In this document: one piece after another, positions 1-6,832 of the stretch
Layout: each line of letters starts with the position of its first letter
How positions within the stretch are numbered: position 1 is the first letter of the stretch
Assembly: GCA_013002475.1 (NCBI GenBank)
Contig: JABDJM010000136.1
Coordinates: 1 to 7,382 of the forward strand
DNA: 7,382 nt
Direction: 5' to 3'
Origin: Saprospiraceae bacterium
GTDB lineage: Bacteria > Bacteroidota > Bacteroidia > Chitinophagales > Saprospiraceae
Made by a program: the position numbers and the translations under genes
Notes under the pieces: generated by a model
What the model saw: the letters and a program-made list of their open reading frames with translations, nothing else
Told to the model about the DNA's origin: nothing
Databases searched by the model: none

Positions 1-693
1 GGGCTGATCGCCGCCAGGCTCTTAAATGATCCACTTCCACATTGTCATATCGTGACCTCCACTACTCACAAAACTTTGCGGGGTCCTCGCGGGGGAATCA
101 TTATGGTTGGGAAGGATTTTGAAAATCCCTGGGGAAGAAAAACGAAAAAGGGAAATCCGATTATGATGTCCTCTATACTTAACTCCGGAGTATTTCCCGG
201 AATGCAAGGTGGCCCGTTGGAACATGTAATTGCCGCAAAGGCAGTCGCCTTTCAAGAAGCGCTCAGGCCTGAATTCAAGAGTTACTGTGAACAAGTAATT
301 CGAAATGCAGAGGCAATGGCTCAGGCATTTGTGGATAAAGGATACGAGGTGATCTCCGGAGGCACTGATAACCACATGATGCTTATCGATCTTCGGAATA
401 AAGGGGTAACTGGTAAGTCTGCGGAGAAATGTTTGGTAAGGGCGGATATTACGCTCAACAAAAACATGGTTCCATTTGATACACAATCACCCTTTGTAAC
501 CTCAGGTGTTAGAGTGGGTTCTGCCGCGGTTACGACCAGAGGATTTAAGGAGGCGGATTGCGTTCAGGTAGTAGATTGGATCGATCATTTGGTCAACAGG
601 ATCGATGATGAATCAGCCATCCAGGATATTCGTCAAAAGGTGAATGAATTCACTAAGGCGTTTCCACTATATCAGAATCCGGTCCAGGTTTAA
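1..693 (+). CDS. glyA: Serine hydroxymethyltransferase, C-terminal part (partial)
   Basis: This pyridoxal-phosphate enzyme interconverts serine and glycine while passing a one-carbon unit to tetrahydrofolate, in the cytoplasm. The reading frame is open from base 1 with no start in the window. It gives 230 residues of a family that usually has about 420-430, so roughly the first 190 are missing to the left. The PLP lysine is K24 of the fragment, in the motif [14 protein letters not shown]. The family more often has T at the serine here. The conserved stretch MQGGPLEH follows at about 68-75, and the motif [15 protein letters not shown] carries the substrate-carboxylate arginine at fragment residue R171. 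The insert [12 protein letters not shown] at about 45-56 is, from memory, typical of Bacteroidota versions. A GTG at 52 could be mistaken for a start but lies inside the active-site region. The TAA stop at 691-693 overlaps the convergent thiolase stop. Identity is very secure; only the truncation by the window edge limits it. Confidence 0.97.
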   Translation, partial: GLIAARLLNDPLPHCHIVTSTTHKTLRGPRGGIIMVGKDFENPWGRKTKKGNPIMMSSILNSGVFPGMQGGPLEHVIAAKAVAFQEALRPEFKSYCEQVIRNAEAMAQAFVDKGYEVISGGTDNHMMLIDLRNKGVTGKSAEKCLVRADITLNKNMVPFDTQSPFVTSGVRVGSAAVTTRGFKEADCVQVVDWIDHLVNRIDDESAIQDIRQKVNEFTKAFPLYQNPVQV

Positions 694-1871
694 TCCATTC
701 TTTGGATGATCATGGAGCTCGCGCCCCCACCACCATTACAAATGGCGGCTAAGCCGATCTTCCCTTCTCTGGTACTCAATACATTATTAAGTGTCGTCAG
801 GATACGGGCTCCACTGGCTCCTAATGGATGACCAAGTGCAACCGCTCCACCATGGACATTCACCTTGTCTTCAGAAAGGCCCATCTCCTTATTAAAAGCC
901 ATCGTTACCACAGCAAAAGCTTCATTTACTTCAAAGTAGTCCACATCCTCAAGACTTAGACCAGCCCTGTCGAGGGCCTTCTTGGCTGCGATCGGTGGTG
1001 TGGTAGTGAACCATGCTGGCTCCTGGGCAGCGTCAGCAAAACTCAGGATACGAGCCTGTGGCTTAAGCCCCAATTCTTCTGCCTTTTCCTTGCTGATCAA
1101 AATGATTGCTGATGCTCCGTCATTGATTGTGGAGGCATTAGCAGCAGTTACCGTTCCTTCCTTTGTGAAGGCTGCGCGCAGTTTTGGAATTTTGTCAAAG
1201 TTTACTTTTTTGTACTCCTCATCTTCGGACATCAGAATCGGATCTCCTCTTCGCTGAGGAATTTCGACTGGCAGGATTTCATTTCCAAAAATTCCCTTCT
1301 CTGTTGAGTCGGCAGCCCTTTTGTAGGATTGTATGCTAAAAGCATCCTGAGCTTCTCTGGAGATGTCATATTTCTTAGCCGTTGCATCAGCACATACGCC
1401 CATGGCCTGATGGTCATAAGCATCTGTAAGCCCATCCTTTGCCAAACCGTCCACCAGGGTACTGTCTCCATATTTATTTCCCCATCTCGCTTTTGGAGCA
1501 TAGTAGGGAACATTCGACATAGATTCCATCCCGCCGGCAAGGACAATATCGTTATGGCCCAGCATGATGCTTTGTGCTCCTATCATCACGGATTTCATTC
1601 CTGATGAGCAGACCTTATTAACAGTCGTGCAAGGAACCTCCTTGGGGATATCGGCGCCGAGGGCGGCTTGCCGTGCTGGAGCTTGCCCTAGATTGGCGGA
1701 GCAAACATTTCCAAAATAGACCTCGTCCACCTGGTCCGGAGAAACACCAGCTTTTTCCAGTGCTCCCTTAATGGCAATGGTTCCAAGTTCTACTGCCGTG
1801 AAACCGGAAAGGGCTCCTCCAAAACTCCCCATTGGAGTCCTCAAGGCCCGCAGGATATATACTTCTTTCAT
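690..1871 (-). CDS. Thiolase (acetyl-CoA C-acyltransferase family)
   Basis: A 393-residue thiolase, the normal full length for the family. It is predicted to condense two acetyl-CoA to acetoacetyl-CoA, or to run the reverse cleavage in fatty-acid or ketone degradation. All catalytic elements are visible: the nucleophile C88 in [10 protein letters not shown], the NEAF motif at 316-319, H348 in GHPLGASGA, and C378 in CNGGGGASS. The N-terminus ([19 protein letters not shown]) is typical, so the ATG at 1869-1871 is a convincing start. There is no obvious Shine-Dalgarno sequence, as is common in Bacteroidota. The gene follows the tRNA terminator and has its own TAnnTTTG element just upstream, so it is probably transcribed separately. 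It is tail to tail with glyA, sharing four bases. No 3-hydroxyacyl-CoA dehydrogenase or other beta-oxidation gene is adjacent within the window, so a biosynthetic versus degradative role cannot be decided. I leave the symbol blank because atoB, thlA and fadA cannot be told apart here. Confidence 0.95.
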   Translation of the reverse strand: MKEVYILRALRTPMGSFGGALSGFTAVELGTIAIKGALEKAGVSPDQVDEVYFGNVCSANLGQAPARQAALGADIPKEVPCTTVNKVCSSGMKSVMIGAQSIMLGHNDIVLAGGMESMSNVPYYAPKARWGNKYGDSTLVDGLAKDGLTDAYDHQAMGVCADATAKKYDISREAQDAFSIQSYKRAADSTEKGIFGNEILPVEIPQRRGDPILMSEDEEYKKVNFDKIPKLRAAFTKEGTVTAANASTINDGASAIILISKEKAEELGLKPQARILSFADAAQEPAWFTTTPPIAAKKALDRAGLSLEDVDYFEVNEAFAVVTMAFNKEMGLSEDKVNVHGGAVALGHPLGASGARILTTLNNVLSTREGKIGLAAICNGGGGASSMIIQRMD

Positions 1872-1888
1872 GCTGAATTTTTGTGCTG

Positions 1889-1896
1889 CAAAAGTA
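1889..1896 (-). promoter_or_regulatory. Promoter -7 element for the thiolase gene (candidate)
   Basis: Read on the - strand this is TACTTTTG, an exact match to the Bacteroidota -7 consensus TAnnTTTG, placed 17 bases before the thiolase ATG. The implied leader would be only about 10-15 bases. No TTG is found at the expected -33 position, which falls inside the GC-rich stem of the upstream terminator. The match could therefore be partial or fortuitous, but a separate promoter is needed if the terminator works. Confidence 0.5.
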
Positions 1897-1898
1897 CC

Positions 1899-1936
1899 AA
1901 AAAAGGAAAAGCCCCGGCAGGATACTGCCAGGGCTT
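1899..1936 (-). terminator. Rho-independent terminator after tRNA-Met
   Basis: On the - strand a 12-base stem (arms 1925-1936 and 1909-1920, including one G-T pair) closes a 4-base loop (TATC in - strand sense, 1921-1924). It is followed by the T-rich run TTTTCCTTTTTT, which partly overlaps the stem. It starts 5 bases after the tRNA 3' end, so it should end the tRNA transcript and any read-through from the upstream genes. On the + strand the run after the stem is weak (TTCTTT), so I call it one-directional. Confidence 0.9.
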
Positions 1937-1941
1937 CTTTG

Positions 1942-2014
<73 letters not shown>

Positions 2015-2049
2015 ATATATACTTTGAAAGCATTTTTTCAAAGGGATGG

Positions 2050-2079
2050 CAAATATACAGGTTTTTTTTGCTATCTCAA
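2050..2079 (-). promoter_or_regulatory. Bacteroidota sigma-A type promoter for the tRNA
   Basis: On the - strand TTG (2077-2079) is followed by exactly 19 bases and then TATATTTG (2050-2057). This matches the Bacteroidota arrangement of a TTG box and TAnnTTTG separated by about 19 bases. The spacer holds a run of eight A on the - strand. Transcription would start near 2043, about 30 bases before the mature tRNA 5' end. The site lies in the 101-base gap between the TerB-like gene and the tRNA, which supports independent expression of the tRNA. Confidence 0.8.
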
Positions 2080-2115
2080 CTCATAACAGCCATGAGAGGC
2101 AAAAAGTTTCGGCGG

Positions 2116-2538
2116 CTAATTCAGGTACTTTTTAATTTGATCAAGCATGGCATTTTCGGGGATTTCCTTTCCATCATTATACTTCATTACCCTGATGAGA
2201 TCCTGAGTGAGAGCAGGATTAATACCCAGTCTGATCCCAATACTATGGGCCATGTCTTCTTCCTTTTGACGGATCTTTCTGTCAACCCTCATAGTAAACA
2301 ACAAATAGTAAAGGATGGTCATTCGTTCCTTTTCGGCCGAGGGTGGTTTGAAGGGAAATTGTTCAGGCTTTGTTTTGATCAGGTTCACCTCTTCAGGAAC
2401 CACTCCTAATTGTTCAGCTACATGCTCAATGTATTTTTCCTCAATGCGGCTTTGCTCTTTATCCGCCCTGGCCATTTCACATAGCAGAGCAATAACGGAC
2501 CGATTGCGTTCGGCATCCTGGTTGAAGTCTTCAAACAT
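2116..2538 (-). CDS. TerB-like small helical protein
   Basis: A 140-residue soluble, charged, probably all-helical protein with no signal peptide or membrane segment. It resembles the TerB / tellurite-resistance-associated fold. Two copies of the TerB-type pattern are visible exactly 60 residues apart: R24-x-D26, E33-E34, L44-G45 and P48, against R84-x-D86, E93-E94, L104-G105 and P108. In studied TerB proteins conserved acidic residues bind metal ions, so D26 and D86 with the nearby glutamates are candidate ligands here. Despite the family name, no other ter gene is present in the window, so tellurite resistance should not be inferred. The ATG at 2536-2538 gives a sensible N-terminus, and the 39-base gap after the sugar transferase gene suggests co-transcription with it. 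The biochemical role is unknown, and family membership rests on pattern recognition rather than a search. Confidence 0.75.
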   Translation of the reverse strand: MFEDFNQDAERNRSVIALLCEMARADKEQSRIEEKYIEHVAEQLGVVPEEVNLIKTKPEQFPFKPPSAEKERMTILYYLLFTMRVDRKIRQKEEDMAHSIGIRLGINPALTQDLIRVMKYNDGKEIPENAMLDQIKKYLN

Positions 2539-2577
2539 CGCAATTGCTTTGCTGGAAAAATACGGTTTTTCTTTTCC

Positions 2578-3999
2578 TTATTTACCTTTCCCCTGGACCA
2601 GTACTAAAAGGGTGTAAAAGAGGATCTTAAAATCCAGGGCAAGGGAGCGATTTTCGATATACAGAATATCAAACTTCAATCGCTGAAGCATTTCATCAAG
2701 GTTTGAAGCGTATCCATATTTAACCTGCCCCCAGGAAGTGATCCCTGGTCGGACCTTCAGAAGATGCTTATAATGAGGAGAGATAGCAACGATCTGATCA
2801 ATGTAGTATGCCCTTTCTGGTCTCGGTCCCACCAGGCTCATTTCCCCTTTAAGGACGTTTACAAATTGTGGAATCTCATCGATCCTCCATTTTCTCATAA
2901 CCTTACCCCAGGAAGTAATCCGAGTATCATTTTCAGATGACAGTTGGGGTCCGCCAGATTCAGCATCCAGGAACATTGACCTAAACTTATAAATGGAAAA
3001 TGGACGGCCATTCAATCCGACACGAGTCTGCTTAAAAAAGACCGGACCATCAGAGGAAAGCTTTACCCTTATCATGGTAAAAAGGATAAAGGGAGAGAGT
3101 ACTACCAAAAGAACAGCGGACACCACAATGTCAAGAACTCGCTTTAGGATTCGTTGCCATCTTGGCATCATTTCCTGTTGAATCTCAATCAGAACAGCTC
3201 CGTAGAGGTAGTTCATTTTAACATTACCTAGTAGGATATCATAGATGTCGGGGATGATCTTAATTAAAAGATCTTCACCAAAATCAAAAAGGATATTAAC
3301 AATGTCTCTTACCTGGTCATGCTCGGAAGTCTCAATAGCAATAATCACCTCCTCGATATTGTGTTGCTCTACAACAGAGGCTAATTCTGACAGTTTCCCT
3401 AGCTGTGGTATAAAGTCGTCTAATTCTTTTTTGGAGGAACCGTTAGTAGAAATGTAACCCAGAAACTTTTGACTGGAACCTTTTTCTGATTGGCTGATCT
3501 CCTGAAAAATATCACAAGCTTTTTGGTTGCCACCAATCATCAGGGTATTGTAATACACTTCTCCTGTCTTCAATCTTTTACTTGCGCGGGTGAGCAGGAT
3601 CATCCGCATAATTGCTGTCAGGAAGAAATGCAAGGAAAAGAGTACAAGGAAGCTTTGATAGTAGTTGGTGTAGTCTACCATAAAGTCATCCAGAATTAGG
3701 GTGAAGAACAGAAAGAGCACCCCGAGAAAAGAAAGGAAAAAGGTTCTAGCTATAGTGGCTAAACGGGAAAGGCGATATATATCCTGATACTTATCGAAAA
3801 TGTCGTAGATAAAAACCCAGCCCAAAGGAATAAGCAGAGTTCCGTACCAAAAGTTGGGATCTTCCAACAAAGAAGAATCTACGACAGCTCCCTCAACATT
3901 TTTTCGGTACAAAAAGAACAAAGCCCAGGCAGCCATAGCCATCAGATAGTCAGCTATACGATAGAGGAGGAGGTCTCTACGCCTTCGATTTTGCTTCAT
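2578..3999 (-). CDS. Polyprenyl-phosphate sugar-1-phosphate transferase (exopolysaccharide priming enzyme)
   Basis: A 473-residue membrane enzyme of the WbaP/CpsE type. It should move a sugar-1-phosphate from a nucleotide sugar to undecaprenyl phosphate, the first step of assembling an exopolysaccharide, O-antigen or capsule at the inner membrane. The N-terminal half has four hydrophobic segments (about 15-31, 50-67, 84-103 and 114-136), then a Rossmann-like soluble region (about 150-260, with MIGGNQKA at 154-161). The C-terminal catalytic domain (about 284-473) starts with a hydrophobic helix broken at S302-P303, as in the re-entrant helix of PglC-type enzymes. It continues with GPVFFKQTRVGLNG, YKFRSM, the catalytic pair D374-E375 in RIDEIPQF, VGPRPE at 390-395, and VRPGITSWGQV. 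Length and domain order are complete. The ATG at 3997-3999 is chosen; another ATG 7 bases upstream is out of frame. No glycosyltransferase, flippase or polymerase gene is adjacent, so the sugar and the glycan are unknown. Confidence 0.93.
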   Translation of the reverse strand: MKQNRRRRDLLLYRIADYLMAMAAWALFFLYRKNVEGAVVDSSLLEDPNFWYGTLLIPLGWVFIYDIFDKYQDIYRLSRLATIARTFFLSFLGVLFLFFTLILDDFMVDYTNYYQSFLVLFSLHFFLTAIMRMILLTRASKRLKTGEVYYNTLMIGGNQKACDIFQEISQSEKGSSQKFLGYISTNGSSKKELDDFIPQLGKLSELASVVEQHNIEEVIIAIETSEHDQVRDIVNILFDFGEDLLIKIIPDIYDILLGNVKMNYLYGAVLIEIQQEMMPRWQRILKRVLDIVVSAVLLVVLSPFILFTMIRVKLSSDGPVFFKQTRVGLNGRPFSIYKFRSMFLDAESGGPQLSSENDTRITSWGKVMRKWRIDEIPQFVNVLKGEMSLVGPRPERAYYIDQIVAISPHYKHLLKVRPGITSWGQVKYGYASNLDEMLQRLKFDILYIENRSLALDFKILFYTLLVLVQGKGK

Positions 4000-4008
4000 A
4001 CTTCATTT

Positions 4009-4024
4009 AGGCCTCTAGGGGCCT
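4009..4024 (-). repeat. GC-rich inverted repeat just before the sugar transferase start
   Basis: Perfect 5-base arms (AGGCC at 4009-4013 and GGCCT at 4020-4024) are separated by 6 bases. In the mRNA the hairpin would end 9 bases before the sugar transferase ATG, where the ribosome lands. There is no T-run after it, so it is not a terminator. The stem is short and a chance origin is quite possible. Confidence 0.35.
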
Positions 4025-4048
4025 GGAACTAAAGATAACCTCGCTCAT

Positions 4049-4930
4049 CTATTTTACATAAATGAGCTTAAAATTATCCAGGTATGTTTTTCTCTCCCCT
4101 ATTACTATTTGCCCATCTTCAACAGGCATCCTTAACCGCAGCACAATTTGCCAGGCTTCAAGACCCTGCACAGTATTCAATATTTCAAGGAGAGTCGTAA
4201 AATTTATATAGATCTTACCCCATTCGCTTTTCGCAGTAACAGCATTTTGAAAACTGGTTTCCCTACCACCGCTTGTGCTAAGCCAGGATATACCAACCTC
4301 AAAGGTTTCCTCTGTTTGATAGTTTAATTCTAAATATACCGGGACCCCAGGAAGAGGAAGTTCTTCAATAATAGATGAGCCTACCATAAGAGTTGGATGC
4401 TCATCATCCACCAACAGAATAGCCGACCGGCTTCCTTCAAAAACAATATCGGAAGTCAGGTTGACTGAGGTGATAGGGTCATTATCCAATTCCTCCCTAA
4501 AAACCTGATTTTCACTCTCGAATTCTTCTATAAAGACAAATTCAAGATTGTCTTTATAAGAGGCTGTCACGGACAACGGAGTTACCATTCCTGCTTGAAG
4601 ATCTACATCCACAGAAATTGGTTTCAACAGGGCATAAGGAACAGGCGTAGCTGAAATTCCGTTATCATTTATTCCTGGAAAAATGTCTATTTGATGGGTT
4701 CCTTCCTTTAAAATGGGAATCTGCGCAGGGAGAAAGAATTGACCAAGGTCTTCGATGCCTGAAAAAAGTCTCGCATACTTGAAATCTGCAGAGGTACTTC
4801 CCTGTCCTAAACCAGTTTGAAGATCAATGGATTCGATCTGAACATAAGCAGGGATCCGCTCCTCCGGATTACAGGCAGACAAGAGACTAAAAATAAAGAT
4901 GGCAAGGAAAGAGTAAGAAATTCTTTTCAT
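4049..4930 (-). CDS. Lipoprotein of unknown function, likely outer membrane
   Basis: A 293-residue predicted lipoprotein that I cannot assign to a named family. The N-terminus is a clear type II signal: MKR, a hydrophobic stretch, and the lipobox LSAC with the modified cysteine at C20. The residues after it (NPEER) include two acidic positions, which resembles the export signal that sends Bacteroidota lipoproteins to the cell surface, although the match is loose. The mature part seems rich in beta strands. The first block (about 28-125) contains FFLPAQIPILKEGTHQIDIFPG and GIS. The second (about 130-293) has EFVFIEEFES near its start and ends in YLDNFKLIYVK, a layout reminiscent of jelly-roll carbohydrate-binding domains. 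No catalytic motif is seen. The frame stays open upstream to 5047, but the ATG at 4928-4930 is chosen because it puts the signal peptide at the N-terminus and leaves a 37-base gap after the oxidoreductase. Position between an oxidoreductase and a sugar transferase suggests an envelope or glycan role. Confidence 0.85.
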   Translation of the reverse strand: MKRISYSFLAIFIFSLLSACNPEERIPAYVQIESIDLQTGLGQGSTSADFKYARLFSGIEDLGQFFLPAQIPILKEGTHQIDIFPGINDNGISATPVPYALLKPISVDVDLQAGMVTPLSVTASYKDNLEFVFIEEFESENQVFREELDNDPITSVNLTSDIVFEGSRSAILLVDDEHPTLMVGSSIIEELPLPGVPVYLELNYQTEETFEVGISWLSTSGGRETSFQNAVTAKSEWGKIYINFTTLLEILNTVQGLEAWQIVLRLRMPVEDGQIVIGERKTYLDNFKLIYVK

Positions 4931-4967
4931 GTCCCTAGGATAACGTTTAATTCCTCTTTTAGCGTCC

Positions 4968-5984
4968 TTAGTGATGCAACACTTTTTGAGTACTATTTTC
5001 CATTTCCCGCTGTATCCAATGGGCAGTATCCAAAGCCCTGTATCCATCCTGAATGCCTACAATAGGTTCAGAATCTTTTGAAATGGTTTCAGCAAATGAA
5101 GCTAATTCCATTTGAATGGCATTACTGGGTTGAATTTGGGGGCTCTCGATCTGGATCAACTTCTTTCCTTTGGCTGTTTCCAGGGGCATCATACTTGAGG
5201 CTTTTGTAGGATCAACCTTATCGACATCGTGTAACCTAATGATCTGGACATCCTTTTCCAGAAAATCTAAGCTGATATATGCATCTGGCTGAAAGATCCG
5301 GAGCTTTCTCATTTGCTTCAGAGAGATTCGGCTTGCTGTAAGATTGGCTACACAACCATTCTCAAATTGTATGCGTGCATTGCAAATATCCGCAGCATTA
5401 CTCACGAGGGCTACTCCAGAGGCGTGGATCTCTGCAATGGGTGAAGCTATCAGGCTCAACAAAAGATCCAGATCATGGATCATGAGGTCCAATACCACAG
5501 AAACATCTGTCCCTCTGGGATTAAATGGGGCCAGACGATGGGCCTCTACAAAAAGCGGACTTACAGGAAAATCTTTGAGGGCTAAAAAAGCTGGATTGAA
5601 CCTTTCTACATGTCCGACCTGAATTTTCAAACCAGTTTGCTTTGCTATGGAGGCTAGTTCCCTTGCTTGATCTGGCTCTTGGGTAACAGGTTTTTCAAGA
5701 AAAACATGCTTACCTGCATTAAGGGCTTTTTGTGCAAGATCAAAATGACTAATGGTTGGTGTTACTATGTCAACAGCGGCAGCCTCATTGATCAAGTCTT
5801 CAGCAGTGGCGAAGCGCCTCAGACCGAATTCCTTTTCTGCTTTCTGAGCCGCCTCATCATTCGTATCAAAAAAACCTATGCATTCAAATGCAGGTACATC
5901 CCGCAAACACTTAAGATGTATCTTGCCTAGGTGACCTACGCCCAGGACACCGATCTTGATCGGCTTATTTTCGATACTGCTCAA
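4968..5984 (-). CDS. Gfo/Idh/MocA family NAD(P)-dependent oxidoreductase
   Basis: A 338-residue cytoplasmic dehydrogenase of the glucose-fructose oxidoreductase / inositol dehydrogenase family, whose usual length is 320-360. The N-terminal Rossmann fold shows GVLGVGHLG at 12-20. The family hallmark EKP is at 97-99, with K98 the expected catalytic lysine, and the second domain carries GHVERFNPAF at 124-133 and LDLMIHDLDLL at 165-175, with H170 and D171 near the active site. The last two motifs recall enzymes that oxidise UDP-GlcNAc at C3 (GnnA-like), but many substrates are possible and I do not assign one. The start is a TTG at 5982-5984, forced by an in-frame TGA six bases upstream and by the lack of another usual start before the Rossmann motif. 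It overlaps the fabI stop as TTGA, which points to translational coupling. The downstream neighbours are the lipoprotein and the sugar transferase. Confidence 0.9.
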   Translation of the reverse strand: MSSIENKPIKIGVLGVGHLGKIHLKCLRDVPAFECIGFFDTNDEAAQKAEKEFGLRRFATAEDLINEAAAVDIVTPTISHFDLAQKALNAGKHVFLEKPVTQEPDQARELASIAKQTGLKIQVGHVERFNPAFLALKDFPVSPLFVEAHRLAPFNPRGTDVSVVLDLMIHDLDLLLSLIASPIAEIHASGVALVSNAADICNARIQFENGCVANLTASRISLKQMRKLRIFQPDAYISLDFLEKDVQIIRLHDVDKVDPTKASSMMPLETAKGKKLIQIESPQIQPSNAIQMELASFAETISKDSEPIVGIQDGYRALDTAHWIQREMENSTQKVLHH

Positions 5985-6784
5985 CTCTCAATCAATTTTG
6001 GGTTCATTCCCATCATGGAGAATCCACCATCATGAAAAAGATTCTGCATGGTAACATATCGGGTTAGGTCTGAGAATAGAGTAACACAATAATCTGCGCA
6101 TGCTTCACCCGGGGCATTACCCATCGGCGACATTTTGTCCGCATAGTCGAAGAACTCATCAAAGCCCTTTACTCCGCTCCCTGCTGTGGTGATGGTTGGA
6201 GATTGACTGATGGTGTTAACGCGGACCTTATTTCTTTCGCCAAAATGATATCCAAAGCTTCGGGCAAATGATTCGAGCAAAGATTTCGATTCTGCCATTT
6301 CGTTATAATCCGGGAAAGTTCTTTGAGCGGCGATGTAAGTAAGAGCAAGGATACTCCCCCACTCTGTCATGGCATCCTGTTTCCACAGGACTTGCATGAC
6401 CCGGTGAAATGAGATGGCTGAAATATCCAGAGTCTTATGCATCCAATCATAGTTCAGATCGGTGTAGTCTCTTTTTTTTCTGACATTCAGAGACATACCA
6501 ATGGAGTGCAAGACGAAGTCAATTTTACCTCCAAGTAATTCCTGGGATTTGGTGATCAGGTTCTCCAGATCTTCCATGTTCGTGGCATCGGCCGGAATTA
6601 CCTCTGTTTTGCATATTTCAGCAAGCTTTTGGATCTTTCCAAAGCGCAAAGCCACAGGGGCATTAGTCAAAACGATCTGGGCTCCTTCCTCAACCACTCG
6701 TTCGGCAATTTTCCAGGCTATTGATTTTTCATCCAATGCGCCGAAAATGATCCCCTTTTTCCCTTTTAATAGTTGATTTGTCAT
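5981..6784 (-). CDS. fabI: Enoyl-[acyl-carrier-protein] reductase (NADH)
   Basis: A 267-residue enzyme that reduces enoyl-ACP with NAD(P)H in the last step of each fatty-acid elongation cycle. The cofactor loop is FGALDEKSIAW at 14-24, where E. coli-type FabI has GVASNRSIAY. D67-A68-T69 and HSIGM at 93-97 line the cofactor pocket. The active-site residues are Y150, Y160 and K167, matching the FabI pattern Y-x6-K (YNEMAESK). TISQSPTITTAGSGVKG follows at 191-207. The whole protein closely follows the Bacteroidota FabI type as I remember it, including SFHRVMQV and TMQNLFHDGG. The frame extends seven codons upstream to an ATG at 6805, but the ATG at 6782-6784 is chosen because it starts at MTNQLLKGKKG, the usual N-terminus, and because a promoter element at 6803-6810 overlaps that extension. 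It probably heads the cluster that continues into the oxidoreductase. Confidence 0.96.
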   Translation of the reverse strand: MTNQLLKGKKGIIFGALDEKSIAWKIAERVVEEGAQIVLTNAPVALRFGKIQKLAEICKTEVIPADATNMEDLENLITKSQELLGGKIDFVLHSIGMSLNVRKKRDYTDLNYDWMHKTLDISAISFHRVMQVLWKQDAMTEWGSILALTYIAAQRTFPDYNEMAESKSLLESFARSFGYHFGERNKVRVNTISQSPTITTAGSGVKGFDEFFDYADKMSPMGNAPGEACADYCVTLFSDLTRYVTMQNLFHDGGFSMMGMNPKLIES

Positions 6785-6802
6785 AAAAAAAATTTTGCGG
6801 GC

Positions 6803-6832
6803 CAAAGATAGGAAATCAAGTCAGACCCTTAA
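6803..6832 (-). promoter_or_regulatory. Promoter for fabI and the downstream cluster (candidate)
   Basis: On the - strand TATCTTTG (6803-6810) is an exact match to TAnnTTTG. The triplet exactly 19 bases upstream is TTA (6830-6832), a two-of-three match to the TTG box, and it lies inside the last codons of recN. Transcription would begin near 6796, giving a leader of about 12 bases before the fabI ATG. The upstream box is imperfect, so confidence is moderate. Confidence 0.6.

Noticed and set aside
22..486. A - strand open frame of 154 codons opposite glyA
   Set aside because: It is a shadow of the well-supported SHMT coding sequence and shows no coherent protein features.
52..693. glyA read as starting at the GTG at 52
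   Set aside because: The frame is open to base 1 and the upstream codons match SHMT; the GTG lies just before the PLP lysine, so it is internal.
693..707. Inverted repeat ATCCA/TGGAT as a glyA terminator
   Set aside because: The stem is only 5 bases with no T-run after it, and it lies inside the thiolase coding sequence.
2076..2092. Inverted repeat CTCAT/ATGAG upstream of the tRNA promoter
   Set aside because: The 5-base stem has no T-run and is too short to call a terminator or operator with confidence.
4030..4037. TATCTTTA as a promoter for the sugar transferase gene
   Set aside because: It misses the final G of TAnnTTTG and no convincing TTG box was found, so co-transcription from upstream is simpler.
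4931..5047. A 39-residue N-terminal extension of the lipoprotein gene
   Set aside because: It overlaps the oxidoreductase C-terminus and would bury the signal peptide; the ATG at 4930 gives a proper lipobox N-terminus.
6785..6805. A 7-residue extension of FabI (MARKIFF)
   Set aside because: It overlaps the promoter element, and the usual FabI N-terminus begins at the ATG at 6784.
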